Shown here piece after piece: positions 1 to 7,738 of a stretch of DNA of 64,000 nucleotides (its first letter is position 1; each line of letters begins with the position of its first letter). Origin of the DNA: Streptomyces griseorubiginosus. Lineage in GTDB: Bacteria > Actinomycetota > Actinomycetes > Streptomycetales > Streptomycetaceae. The notes under the pieces were generated by a model that saw only the letters and a list, made by a program, of their open reading frames with translations, was not told the origin of the DNA and searched no databases. The position numbers and the translations under genes were made by a program. Where the stretch lies: positions 1 through 64,000 of the forward strand of contig NZ_WVUG01000001.1 in assembly GCF_017614965.1 (NCBI RefSeq). The letters run 5' to 3'.

Positions 1-1
1 C

Positions 2-184
2 TTCGACAAGGCGCAGTACCGCCGACGCAGTGCCGTCGAGCGGTGCGTGAGCAAGTGGAAGCAGTTCCGCGCTGTCGCCACGCGCTACGACAAACGCGAC
101 TACATCTTCAACGGCACCCTGACCGTGGCGGCGATCGTCATCTGGCTCCGAGACACCGTCCAAGAGCCATCAGAAGCGACCTAG
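2..184 (+). mobile_element. IS5-family transposase, C-terminal fragment
   Basis: The frame is open from the window edge and ends in TAG at 182-184. The 60 residues include FDKAQYRRRSAVERCVSKWK and RAVATRYDKRDYIFNGTLT, the C-terminal signature of IS5-type DDE transposases: a YREK-like region carrying the last catalytic Glu (VERC), then the ATRYDK tail. Only the 3' end lies in the window, so intactness cannot be judged. Intradiol dioxygenase coding sequence begins immediately after the stop, so the element has landed in, or recombined with, that gene. CTAG at 181-184 fits the YTAR target of the IS5 group, so the stop codon may come from the target site. Confidence 0.85.
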
Positions 185-538
185 GGCCACTACGCCTTCT
201 GGGGGCTCACCCCGACGCCGTATCCCATCCCGCACGACGGGCCGGTGGGGCGCCTGCTGGAGGCGACCGGGCGTTCTCCGCTCCGCGCGTCCCACCTGCA
301 CTTCATGGCCACCGCACCGGGACTGCGCACGCTCGTCACCCATATCTTCGTGGAGGGCGACCACCTGCTCGACTCCGACGCCGTGTTCGGCGTCAAGGAG
401 TCCCTCGTCAAGCGGTTCGAACTGCAGGCGGCCGGCACTCCGACACCCGACGGACGCGACCTGTCGGGGCAGAGCTGGTCCCGAGTGGGGTTCGACATCG
501 TGCTCCTTCCGCAAGAGTCGTCTCGTCGATCCCAGTGA
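185..538 (+). pseudogene. Intradiol ring-cleavage dioxygenase, 5'-truncated
   Basis: Translation from 185 gives [20 protein letters not shown] and then [20 protein letters not shown], followed by [13 protein letters not shown]. This is the C-terminal catalytic half of hydroxyquinol or catechol 1,2-dioxygenases. The Tyr of YPIP and the two His of HLHF are the positions of non-heme Fe(III) ligands in this family. The N-terminal half, with the dimerisation helices and another ligand Tyr, is missing because the reading frame runs straight into the transposase fragment. About 117 residues remain of a usual 280-300. A GTG at 245 could start a short product, but it would lack a ligand. The original role was probably ortho cleavage of a hydroxylated aromatic; it is now a relic. 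Confidence 0.85.
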
Positions 539-960
539 CCTCGGCCTGAGGACGCGCTGGAGGGCCGACCTTGGACGGCCGCACCTCCAGCCGCCGCGCG
601 CTCCGCGATCCGGGGCTGTCCCGCGAGGACCTCGCCGGTGTGGCCGACGGGTCCTCGCCGCCGTTCCCACGTCCAACCCACGCCGGGCGGACAGCACGGC
701 CGTCGTACACCTCCCGACGGCCGCGTGGCGGGGCGACCCCTGGCATGAGGTCTCAAGCTCGGACAGCCGCGGGGTAGGAACCCGGCTCTGGCGCAAGGCG
801 GCGAGCCACCGCCTGGGCGGGTCCACGACCCACCGGGCCCGGACGGCGTAGCGGCCGACCAGGCGGCCTACCGGAACGGCCAACCCCCGTTCCGGACACG
901 GTTGGTGGGGGTGCGGTGTCCGGAACGGTCCCACCGGCGCGTCCTGCCGGGGGAGGAGAG
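539..960. other. Intergenic region without a recognised gene
   Basis: I see no conserved protein in this 420-bp stretch. The overlapping frames on both strands have the Arg/Pro/Gly-rich look of out-of-frame high-GC DNA. The only structure I can support is the hairpin at 871-895 near the 3' end of the FAH gene on the minus strand. Confidence 0.5.
871..895 (-). terminator. Hairpin downstream of the FAH gene
   Basis: CCGGAACGG (871-879) pairs perfectly with CCGTTCCGG (887-895) over a 7-nt loop. A further CCGGAACGG at 920-928 could pair with the same right arm. It lies about 65 bp past the FAH stop in the direction of transcription, so a factor-independent terminator without a U-tract is plausible, as is common in actinobacteria. 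Confidence 0.5.
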
Positions 961-1866
961 TTAACCCCGTCGGGAAGAGACCGCGGGAACGCCCGCGCCC
1001 TCGTCGGCAACCGCCCCGGAAGTGGGATTCCGGCGGTGCTCCGGGCCCACGATCGTGTTCCGGAGGGTCCCGAGGCGTTCGACCTCGACCTCGACCACGT
1101 CGCCGGGCTCCAGCAGCCAGGCCGGCGTGCGGGCGTAGCCGACGCCGGAGGGGGTGCCGGTGGCCAGCAGGTCACCCGGGCGCAGGGTGAGGGTGCGGGA
1201 GATGTGGGACAGCGTCTCGCCCACGCGGTGGATCATCTGACTGGTGGAAGCGTCCTGGACGGTCCGGCCGTTGACCCGTGTCCGCAGTCGCAGTCCGTCC
1301 CGCAGGTCTCCCACCTCGCTCGCAGGCACCATGGGGCCCAGCGGACCGGAGCGGTCGGCGTTCTTTCCGAGGATCCACTGCGAGGTCAGTTTCTGCGCCC
1401 GCCGTGCGGTGACGTCGTTGAACGTCGAGTAGCCGATCACCGCGTCGAGGGCCTCATCGGGGTCTGCGTCCACCAGGGTGCGGCCCACCCAGGCCACGAT
1501 CTCGCCCTCCCAGTCCAGACCGTCCTCGGTGGCCGGCACGGGGATCTCGGCCCCACCGACCGTCAGCGACCGCGTCCACCGTGCGAACAGCGTGGGGTAC
1601 TCGGGCAGTTCCTGGCCCCGGAAGGACCCTTCGGCGACGTGGTCGAGGTAGTTCAGCCCCACGCACAGCATCTGCGCGTCCGGCAGCACCGGCGGTACCA
1701 GGTTCGCCTGACTGATGGTCAGGGTCTCGCCGTCGGGGCTTGCCAGGCACCCTTCGGCATCGGCCCAGAACTCCCGCAGCCCGGCCACCAGGGTGAGCCT
1801 CTCGCCGTCGGGCGACAGATCGGCCACCCGCACCTCGTCGCCGTACGCCACTCCCACGATCTGCAT
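961..1866 (-). CDS. Fumarylacetoacetate hydrolase family protein
   Basis: This 301-residue FAH-fold enzyme is of the type that hydrolyses C-C bonds in 3-acylpyruvates or hydrates and decarboxylates oxo-dienoates after ring opening. The core has CVGLNYLDHVAE, then the acidic metal-binding stretch LDWEGEIVAWVG, GKNADRSGPLGP and the C-terminal ATGTPSGVGYART. The start ATG (MQIVGVAYG) is set by GAGGAG 5 nt upstream; the longer open frame upstream has no such site. It is divergent from the FadR-like regulator at 1947, with a perfect palindrome between them, so that regulator probably controls it. It is one of four complete FAH paralogues in the window and is closest to the one at 61993 (shared GKNADRSGP core). 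The substrate cannot be read from sequence. Confidence 0.9.
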   Translation of the reverse strand: MQIVGVAYGDEVRVADLSPDGERLTLVAGLREFWADAEGCLASPDGETLTISQANLVPPVLPDAQMLCVGLNYLDHVAEGSFRGQELPEYPTLFARWTRSLTVGGAEIPVPATEDGLDWEGEIVAWVGRTLVDADPDEALDAVIGYSTFNDVTARRAQKLTSQWILGKNADRSGPLGPMVPASEVGDLRDGLRLRTRVNGRTVQDASTSQMIHRVGETLSHISRTLTLRPGDLLATGTPSGVGYARTPAWLLEPGDVVEVEVERLGTLRNTIVGPEHRRNPTSGAVADEGAGVPAVSSRRG

Positions 1867-1914
1867 CCGCACTCCTCGGCTCGGAAGAAGACGACACGGT
1901 CGCCATTCTCTTCT

Positions 1915-1930
1915 AAAGGTTACAACCTTT
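1915..1930. promoter_or_regulatory. Palindromic operator between FAH and FadR-like genes
   Basis: AAAGGTT-AC-AACCTTT is a perfect 7-bp inverted repeat, AT-rich against the surrounding GC-rich DNA. It sits 49 bp upstream of the FAH start and 17 bp upstream of the regulator start. FadR-type GntR proteins bind short dyads of this size. TATGGT just to its right could be the -10 of the regulator, so binding would give autorepression. Confidence 0.65.
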
Positions 1931-1946
1931 ATGGTTGAATGGCGGC

Positions 1947-2642
1947 ATGGTAACCGAGAAACGCGCCCTGCTGGCCGGGCTGAGCGCTCCCGGCGGCACG
2001 CGGGCCGAGCAACTCGCCGCCGCACTTCAGGGCCGTATCCGCGAACTGAGTCCCGGTTCCGCGATCGGCACCATCGAGGAGATCCGGCAGGAGTCCGGGC
2101 TGGCACGTGCCACGGTCAGCGAGGCCATCCGGCTCCTGCGCGACCGAGGGGTGCTGGAGATCCGGCCCGGTCGCGGCGGCGGCCTGTTCGTGGCCGACCA
2201 GAGTCCGGTGGTCCGGCTGCGGCACACGCTGCTCAGCGTCGCGGGGGAGCCGGGTACGGTCGCGGACGCCATCGAGCTGCGCAACCACCTCGAGGAGCTC
2301 ATCGACGTCGGCGCCGCCCGTTGTGCGGGGGAGGCCGATGTCCCGGCGCTGCGGGCTTGCCTGGACGACATGGCCGCCGCGCCGGACTGGGACGCCTTCC
2401 TGCGTGCCAACTGGGCACTGCACGAGCGCATCGCGCAGCTGTGCCCGAACACGATGGCCCGCGCGGTCTACGTCGGCACGCTCGGGCACTTGACGTCGTC
2501 CACCGCGCGTACCGCCGACGGGGATGTCGACGCCTACCGAGCCAAGCGGCTGCGGATTCACACCGAACTGGTGGACGCCATCGCCGCCGGGGACGAGGAC
2601 GCCGTCCGGGCGGCCGTCGCGCGCCACAACCAGACCGACTGA
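1947..2642 (+). CDS. GntR-family (FadR-type) transcriptional regulator
   Basis: The 231-residue protein has an N-terminal winged helix (about residues 10-75) containing GTIEEIRQESGLARATVSEA and RDRGVLEIRPGRGGGLFV, then an all-helical FCD effector domain with ADAIELRNHLEELIDVGAAR and late His residues (ALHERIA, RIHTELVDAI, ARHNQTD) that usually bind a metal. I chose ATG 1947 (MVTEKRALL); the frame also opens at a TTG at 1935 that has no ribosome site. The DUF3500 gene starts 23 bp after the stop, so the two are probably co-transcribed. Likely role: ligand-responsive repressor of the divergent FAH gene and of its own operon, through the dyad at 1915-1930. Confidence 0.88.
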   Translation: MVTEKRALLAGLSAPGGTRAEQLAAALQGRIRELSPGSAIGTIEEIRQESGLARATVSEAIRLLRDRGVLEIRPGRGGGLFVADQSPVVRLRHTLLSVAGEPGTVADAIELRNHLEELIDVGAARCAGEADVPALRACLDDMAAAPDWDAFLRANWALHERIAQLCPNTMARAVYVGTLGHLTSSTARTADGDVDAYRAKRLRIHTELVDAIAAGDEDAVRAAVARHNQTD

Positions 2643-2665
2643 ACGCACAGCACGCAGGAGCCGTC

Positions 2666-3910
2666 ATGTCATCAGCCGAGTACCGCAAGTACCTCTTCCC
2701 GCCGGACTCGCCGCGCCTGTCCTCGATCCGGGGCCTGGACGCCTACGAATACCGTGAGGCGGCCAAGGCGGATCCTTTCACCGGCGGGCTGATCCAGGGC
2801 TGGAAACCCCTCCAGCTCGCCGAGTTCCACGGAGTGACCGAGGACGGCACGCTGCGACCCGAGGTGCACGCCTGGGAACCGGCTCGTCCCGGTGAGGAGG
2901 CGCCCGTCGCCGACATGGTCGCAGCGGCGCGGGACCTGCTGGCGGCACTGGACGAGGATGCCCGCGCCAAGCTGCTCCACCCGGTGGACGCGGTGGAGTG
3001 GCAGACCTGGGCCAATCCGGAGTTCATGCAGTTCGACACGGGCATCCGCCTGGAGTTCCAGCCCTCGGAGGTCCGCAAGAAGGCCCTCGCCCTGGTCGAG
3101 GCCTCGCTGAGCCCCGAAGGCTTCCGCCTGGTGCACGACATGATGCTGATCAACGGCTTCCTCGGCGAGGTCGTGGGTCTGGAGACCATCCTCAACGAGT
3201 TCAGCTACAACGTCGCGCTCTACGGCGAGCCCGACCTCACCGCGCCCTGGGGCTGGCAGTTGTTCGGCCACCACTGTGCCGTCAACTGCCTCGTGGTCGA
3301 GGGGCGCATGGTCGTCAGCCCCGTCTTTCTGGGTGCGGAACCCAACGAGATCGACGACGGCCCCCGCGCCGGCACGCTGGCCCTGACCGACCGGATCCGG
3401 CTCGGCACGGACCTGATGGCCGCGCTGCCGCAGGACCAGCGTGCGGCGGCGACCGTGTACCGGCACATGGTCGATCCCGCCATGCCGCCGGGCCGCATCC
3501 ACCCCGGCGACGAACGCCACCTCGCCGGCGCCTTCCAGGACAACCGGGTGATCCCTCTTGAGGGCCTACGGGCCGCGGACATGCCCGAGCAGGCCCGCAA
3601 GGTCCTCCTTCAGATCGCCGAGTCGTTCGTGTCCCTGCTCCCCGCCGGCCCGCGCGCGGCCCGGATGCGTGAGATCCACGACCACCTCGACCAGACCTGG
3701 TTCAGCTGGATCGGCGGACACGAGGTCGGCGACGTCTTCTACTACCGGCTGCAGTCACCGGTTCTCATCGCCGAACTCGACCACCACTGCGGTGTCTTCC
3801 TCGACTACGACACCCCCAAGCCGTTCCACATCCATACGGTGCTGCGCACTCCGCACGGCAACGACTACGGCCGTGCCTACGTGCGTGCCTGGCAGGCCCG
3901 GAACGCCTGA
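2666..3910 (+). CDS. DUF3500 family protein (paralogue 1)
   Basis: The 414-residue protein belongs to the uncharacterised DUF3500 family. Conserved blocks are WGWQLFGHHCAVNC in the middle and, at the C-terminus, WFSWIGG, FYYRLQSPVLIAELDHHCGV and PFHIHTVLRTPHGNDYGRAY. The many conserved His/Asp/Glu residues (GHH, ELDHH, HIHT) look like metal or catalytic sites; that is inference, as no activity is known to me. The start follows CAGGAG with good spacing. It sits behind the FadR-like regulator and opposite an FAH hydrolase, so a step in opening or hydrolysing a cyclic substrate is plausible. Two paralogues lie at 19828 and 34029. No signal peptide is evident, so it is probably cytoplasmic. Confidence 0.85.
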   Translation: MSSAEYRKYLFPPDSPRLSSIRGLDAYEYREAAKADPFTGGLIQGWKPLQLAEFHGVTEDGTLRPEVHAWEPARPGEEAPVADMVAAARDLLAALDEDARAKLLHPVDAVEWQTWANPEFMQFDTGIRLEFQPSEVRKKALALVEASLSPEGFRLVHDMMLINGFLGEVVGLETILNEFSYNVALYGEPDLTAPWGWQLFGHHCAVNCLVVEGRMVVSPVFLGAEPNEIDDGPRAGTLALTDRIRLGTDLMAALPQDQRAAATVYRHMVDPAMPPGRIHPGDERHLAGAFQDNRVIPLEGLRAADMPEQARKVLLQIAESFVSLLPAGPRAARMREIHDHLDQTWFSWIGGHEVGDVFYYRLQSPVLIAELDHHCGVFLDYDTPKPFHIHTVLRTPHGNDYGRAYVRAWQARNA

Positions 3911-3967
3911 GCATCCGTCTCGCCAAGCAGGTTGCGTCCTGCCGGGGTGCGTCCGAGGAGTCTGGCC

Positions 3968-4007
3968 GGGCCCGGGGATCTCCGGCCAGGGCCGGGGCCC
4001 CGGGCCC
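3968..4007. terminator. Bidirectional terminator hairpin
   Basis: GGGCCCGGGG (3968-3977) pairs with CCCCGGGCCC (3998-4007). It lies between the convergent DUF3500 gene (ending 3910) and the SDR gene (ending 4015) and can serve both. Confidence 0.6.
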
Positions 4008-4014
4008 TGCCACG

Positions 4015-4662
4015 TCAGTAGCCGACGGTGAACCGCGCGCGGTGGTGGGCCGGCTTTTCTATCTCGTCGACGAAGGCGATGGCGTAGTCGGCGCCGGAGA
4101 TCGCGGACTTTCCGTCGGCGTCGGAGAGCAGCACGTCTCCGCCGAGGCGGAAGACACCGGTGCGCTCGCCAGGGGCGTGGGCGCCGAACTCCGCGGACGG
4201 GCTGAGGAAGAACCAGTCCGCCTCGGTGTCGGCGGCCAGCAGTGCGTCCAGGGCCTGCGCCAGGTGGCCCGCCTCGAGCTTGATGGCCGGCGGCAGATCG
4301 CCCGCCACGTCGATCAGCCGCGGTCCGCCCTCCGACACGTGCAGGCTACCCGCGCCGCCCACGACACCGAGCCGGGCGCCACCCTCGGCGGCCGCCTTCA
4401 GGAGTGACGGGACGAGCGGGAGCAGGAACGGCTCGCCGTCCACGCTGCCGTGTACCGCGACGACCAGAACGTCGGACTTGGCCGCGAGGTCGCGCACCAG
4501 CGTCTCGTCCTCGATGGATCCGGCGACGGGGGTGAGGCCGGGGCGGGCCTCGGCGGAGCCGGTGCGGTTGACCGCGATGAGCTCGTGGCCGCGGCGCAGA
4601 GCCTCGTCGGTGATGTGGCCGCCGGCGTAGCCGGTGGCGCCGAAGACGGTGATGACTGCCAT
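4015..4662 (-). CDS. NAD(P)-dependent oxidoreductase, atypical SDR (NmrA/YwnB-like)
   Basis: This 215-residue Rossmann protein starts MAVITVFGATGYAGGHITDE, the GxTGxxG dinucleotide motif of atypical short-chain reductases, and continues with HELIAVNRTGSAEARPG and GGARLGVVGGAGSLHVSEGG. The canonical YxxxK catalytic pair is not apparent, as in other NmrA or flavin-reductase-like members, so redox sensing or quinone/flavin reduction is as likely as a specific dehydrogenase step. It is divergent from an Rrf2 regulator 168 bp away, a common pairing in actinobacteria in which the regulator represses the reductase. Substrate unknown. Confidence 0.8.
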   Translation of the reverse strand: MAVITVFGATGYAGGHITDEALRRGHELIAVNRTGSAEARPGLTPVAGSIEDETLVRDLAAKSDVLVVAVHGSVDGEPFLLPLVPSLLKAAAEGGARLGVVGGAGSLHVSEGGPRLIDVAGDLPPAIKLEAGHLAQALDALLAADTEADWFFLSPSAEFGAHAPGERTGVFRLGGDVLLSDADGKSAISGADYAIAFVDEIEKPAHHRARFTVGY

Positions 4663-4751
4663 GGGTGATCTCCCTGGGTGAGTGCGTCTGTCATGAAAGG
4701 AAAGGGCTGGCAGTCGCGAGCACGCACAGCGCTCCCCGCGACGCCGCCCGC

Positions 4752-4776
4752 ATTCGAAACTGCGACGCTTACGAAT
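4752..4776. promoter_or_regulatory. Possible Rrf2 operator
   Basis: ATTCG (4752-4756) and CGAAT (4772-4776) form an inverted repeat over a 15-nt spacer in an AT-richer stretch between the SDR and Rrf2 genes. The arms are short, so this is suggestive only. Confidence 0.3.
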
Positions 4777-4829
4777 AGAACTGTAACAGCGCTGGATACG
4801 ATTCGCGTCGGGGGCCGTACCATGAAGTC

Positions 4830-5267
4830 ATGGCACAGCCCACGAACACCCAGTTCGCGGTCGGCGTCCACCTGCTCACCCTGCTGGCGGCCCAACCCGG
4901 TGAATGGCGGGACTCGCAGTCCCTCGCCTTCAGCCCCGCGACCAACGCCGCACACGCGCGGCGCATCCTCGGTCAGCTGCGCGCCGCCGGACTGGTCCGT
5001 TCCCACCCCGGTCCGCGCGGCGGCTGGATGCTCCAGCGCGAGCCCGAGGAGATCGACCTGGCCATGGTCTGGCTGGCCCTCAACGGCGAGGACCCGGTCC
5101 TCGGTATGCACGCCCCGCAGCCCGACTGCGGCGCCGGCAGGCGCGTGCACGACAGTCTCCTCGCACTGGACCGCCGGGCACGCCGTGCCTTGCTGGCCGA
5201 GCTCGCCCGCACCACCGTCGCCGACGTGCTGCGTGAGGGAAGGGCCGCGGCCCTGGACGACGCCTGA
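4830..5267 (+). CDS. Rrf2-family transcriptional regulator
   Basis: The 145-residue protein has an N-terminal winged helix with FAVGVHLLTLLAAQPGEWRD, ARRILGQLRAAGLVRSHPGP and GGWMLQREPEEIDLAMVWLA, which is the Rrf2 DNA-binding and wing pattern. Rrf2 proteins with an Fe-S cluster carry three clustered Cys; here I see only one (PDCGAG), so it is more like the cluster-free YwnA/YwgB group that senses thiol or electrophile stress. It is divergent from the SDR gene and probably represses it and itself. Its 3' end faces the amidohydrolase gene, only 25 bp apart. Confidence 0.85.
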   Translation: MAQPTNTQFAVGVHLLTLLAAQPGEWRDSQSLAFSPATNAAHARRILGQLRAAGLVRSHPGPRGGWMLQREPEEIDLAMVWLALNGEDPVLGMHAPQPDCGAGRRVHDSLLALDRRARRALLAELARTTVADVLREGRAAALDDA

Positions 5268-5292
5268 GTCCGCGGCGAGGATCAGTCAATCG

Positions 5293-6321
5293 CTATCGGC
5301 CTTGCGTCCGGTTGCCCAGCCTGAGCAGCCGCTCGGCGTTGGTGTGGGCGATCTTCTCCCTGTCCGGAACGCTGACCGGCAGTCCGTCGAGGAACGCGCG
5401 CGCCTCGTCGTTGCTGCTGTAGGGGTAGTCGACAGAGAACAGGATGCGATCGGTCCCTACGGCGTGCACGGCGGCGGCGAACGCGGCGTGGTCGAAGACA
5501 CCGCTGGTGGTGATGTGGATGTTCTCGGTGAAGTACTCCTGAACCGGCCGGTCCAGGCCACTGATCCCGTTCAGCATCCAGTTCGCCCGCCAGATCATCG
5601 ACGGCAGCACCTCGCCCATGTGGCCGATGATGAGCTGGAGGCCGGGGAACCGGTCGAACACCCCACCGAGAATCAACCGGAGCACATGGAATCCGGTGTC
5701 GATGTGCCATCCCCACGCGCCCGCGGCGAGAGCGGCGTTGACCATCGGGGAGAACCCGGTGTAGATCGCGTCGATCACCGCCTGGGGTGGCACACCGGGG
5801 TGGAGGTAGATCGGGACGTCGAGCGCTTCGGCGGCTTCGAAGACCGGCCAGAAGAACTGGTCCTCGAGATACCGCCCGCGAACATGGCCGCTTGTCAACG
5901 CCCCGACGAAACCGAGGCCGCTCACGGTCCGTTCGAGTTCCTTCGCGGCCGCGCGGGGATCGGGTGTCGGGAGCGTAGCGAACCCGGCGAAGCGGTCCGG
6001 ATGCACGGAAATGGCCTCGGCCGCGACATCGTTGGCCTCGGCCGCGAGGCGCACGGCCAGGCTCGCCTCCAGGTTCTCCGGACCGGGAGTGGACTGTGAG
6101 AGAACCTGTACGTCGATGCCGGCCGCGTCCATGTTCGCCAGCCGCCGCTCACCGAGATCGTGGAGCCGCCCGACCAGCTCCCGACCGGCGCCCGCGAACC
6201 CCGTTCCGGCGCGCGCGTCGTCGGAATCCCGCACGAGCGGGTTACGCAGGAGGAAATGGCCGGCATTCGCATCCCGCAGCGATTGCGTACTGTAATGCTC
6301 CTCAAGAGCGATGATCGTCAT
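5293..6321 (-). CDS. Amidohydrolase 2 family protein, ACMSD / resorcylate-decarboxylase type
   Basis: The 342-residue TIM-barrel metalloprotein begins MTIIALEEHY, the E-x-H metal motif (E7, H9) seen in gamma-resorcylate and 2,3-dihydroxybenzoate decarboxylases rather than the HxH of classical amidohydrolases. Further ligand positions are IYLHPG (H174), IIGHMGE (H234) and FSVDYPY (D298). These enzymes decarboxylate, without redox change, hydroxylated aromatic acids or semialdehydes. It is transcribed away from the two-component genes, and the shared dyad at 6492-6519 lies about 170 bp upstream, so it belongs to the Rieske-cluster regulon. A decarboxylase acting on the product or substrate of that oxygenase is the best guess; a hydrolase role is the alternative. 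Confidence 0.85.
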   Translation of the reverse strand: MTIIALEEHYSTQSLRDANAGHFLLRNPLVRDSDDARAGTGFAGAGRELVGRLHDLGERRLANMDAAGIDVQVLSQSTPGPENLEASLAVRLAAEANDVAAEAISVHPDRFAGFATLPTPDPRAAAKELERTVSGLGFVGALTSGHVRGRYLEDQFFWPVFEAAEALDVPIYLHPGVPPQAVIDAIYTGFSPMVNAALAAGAWGWHIDTGFHVLRLILGGVFDRFPGLQLIIGHMGEVLPSMIWRANWMLNGISGLDRPVQEYFTENIHITTSGVFDHAAFAAAVHAVGTDRILFSVDYPYSSNDEARAFLDGLPVSVPDREKIAHTNAERLLRLGNRTQGR

Positions 6322-6480
6322 GGGGCGACCTCGCCGCCAGGAATGAGCCGCATGAAGAGTTCCTTCCTCGTGGCTCGAATGTCGGCAGTGCCTGCCGGTC
6401 GGTACGGCCCAGATGTTCGCGGTGTTTCCAGCCGCCCCGGCAGGACCCGACGACAGGACCGTAGCGTCAGGTTCCGCAGC

Positions 6481-6530
6481 GGTAACCCCTGCTAAGGAAG
6501 CAACTGGGCCCTACTTTTGGTCGGTTACCG
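6481..6530. promoter_or_regulatory. Shared dyad operator, copy A (amidohydrolase / sensor kinase)
   Basis: Read on the minus strand it is CAAAAG-N16-CCTTAG followed by GGGGTTACCGC. Read on the plus strand the other side gives CTTTTGGTCGGTTACCGC, so both flanks carry the same GGTTACCGC tail. A plausible -10 (TACGGT) for the amidohydrolase lies 18 nt after GGGGTTAC on the minus strand. The site matches copies B (10757) and C (14296) and sits between divergent genes, so it probably drives both. Confidence 0.75.
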
Positions 6531-6604
6531 CTCCATGGTCAACTAGCATCCGCTGTGTTACGTTGCTGTGACTCGGCATCGTCGCCGTGGAAGAGCGGTA
6601 TGTC

Positions 6605-7738
6605 ATGAACATTCACGCGCCAGCCAAAGCCATCGCACTCCAACCCACCCCGTCGGCCGTCGTCCGGGCTGCCGTCGATGTCGCCCGAGACGCGCTGGGT
6701 TCGGACGTCGCCTTCGCGGCGGTCGGGACCGGCTCCACGGAATTCCCCATCACCTCGGCCAAAGGAATCCGTGACCCGCGGTGGAACAGCATCGTCGTAC
6801 GTCCGCACACCGGGCTCGGTGGGGAAGTCCTGACGCGTGAACGCCCCATGATCGTCGCGGACTACGCGACGGACGCGCACATCAGTCGCGACTTTGTCGA
6901 GATCGTGGCACGAGGAGAGGGGCTGCGAGCGGTCGCCTGTGTTCCCGTGTCCGGTCCTGCGGGTGTGGAGGCACTGCTGTATGCCGGCGCACACCTCGAC
7001 GGAGTACTCGGTGACCGCGCGGTCGCGGTCCTGGAGCAGCTCGGCGCGTTCGTATCCGTAGGTCTCGAGCAGATCCGTGTGCGCGAGCTCGAACTCGAAC
7101 TGGCCCGACTGCGTGAGCGCGAGCGCCTCGCCAACGAGCTCCACGATTCGGTCGCACAACGGCTGTTCACCATCGGCGCGCTCGCACAGGCTTCTCGTGC
7201 CAAGGAGGATCCGGTCGGCCATCTCGAGGCCATCGAGGAGATCGAGGCGACGGCGGCCGACGCGCGGCGAGAGCTGCGGGACACTCTCCTCGCACTTCAC
7301 CGTGATCCGGAGAACCTTACATTCGACGTCCAACTCGACGGCGAGCTGAGGCTGTTGGAGGACGTCACCGGCTGCACGGTGCGCGTTGTGCGGCGCGGCA
7401 CCTTCGCACGCATGCCCGACCACATCGCCCGCCTGGTGATCGACACAGCGGTTGAAGGAGCGCGCAACGCCGTGAAGCACGCTCACGCGAGTCTCGTCGA
7501 AGTCGAGATCGTCCGCGCAGAGGGAAGACTCTCGCTCGTGGTCAGGACCCTGGCCGTCGATATGCCGCCAGAGCCGGCTCACACGCCGCCGGCGAGCGAG
7601 ACCGGGACCGGGACCGGTATCCGCACCCTGCGTGCTCGCGCGGAGCGCCTCGGCGGTTCACTCCGGCTTGCGGCGGCCCCGACCAGCCGAGCCGTGCTGC
7701 GGCTCGATCTTCCGTACAACGATCTGGCGGTCAGATGA
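6605..7738 (+). CDS. GAF-domain sensor histidine kinase (NarX-like)
   Basis: The 377-residue protein has a GAF sensor domain (about 15-160, with VRPHTGLGGEVLTRERPMIV and LRAVACVPVSGPAGVEALLY), a HisKA_3 dimerisation helix with phospho-acceptor H180 in ANELHDSVAQRL, and a C-terminal HATPase with N-box EGARNAVKHAHA and G2 box GTGTGIRTLRARAERLGG. No transmembrane segment is seen, so the sensor is cytoplasmic and may bind an aromatic ligand in the GAF pocket. The usual DxGxG box is not recognisable (VVRTLAVDMPPEP in its place), which may weaken ATP binding. ATG 6605 was chosen over the upstream GTG because GGAAGAG precedes it. It overlaps the response regulator by 4 bp (ATGA). Confidence 0.87.
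   Translation: MNIHAPAKAIALQPTPSAVVRAAVDVARDALGSDVAFAAVGTGSTEFPITSAKGIRDPRWNSIVVRPHTGLGGEVLTRERPMIVADYATDAHISRDFVEIVARGEGLRAVACVPVSGPAGVEALLYAGAHLDGVLGDRAVAVLEQLGAFVSVGLEQIRVRELELELARLRERERLANELHDSVAQRLFTIGALAQASRAKEDPVGHLEAIEEIEATAADARRELRDTLLALHRDPENLTFDVQLDGELRLLEDVTGCTVRVVRRGTFARMPDHIARLVIDTAVEGARNAVKHAHASLVEVEIVRAEGRLSLVVRTLAVDMPPEPAHTPPASETGTGTGIRTLRARAERLGGSLRLAAAPTSRAVLRLDLPYNDLAVR

Noticed and set aside
181..184. CTAG as a clean IS5 target duplication
   Set aside because: It fits the YTAR rule but puts a stop in the dioxygenase frame, and the other IS end is outside the window, so it is kept only as a possibility.
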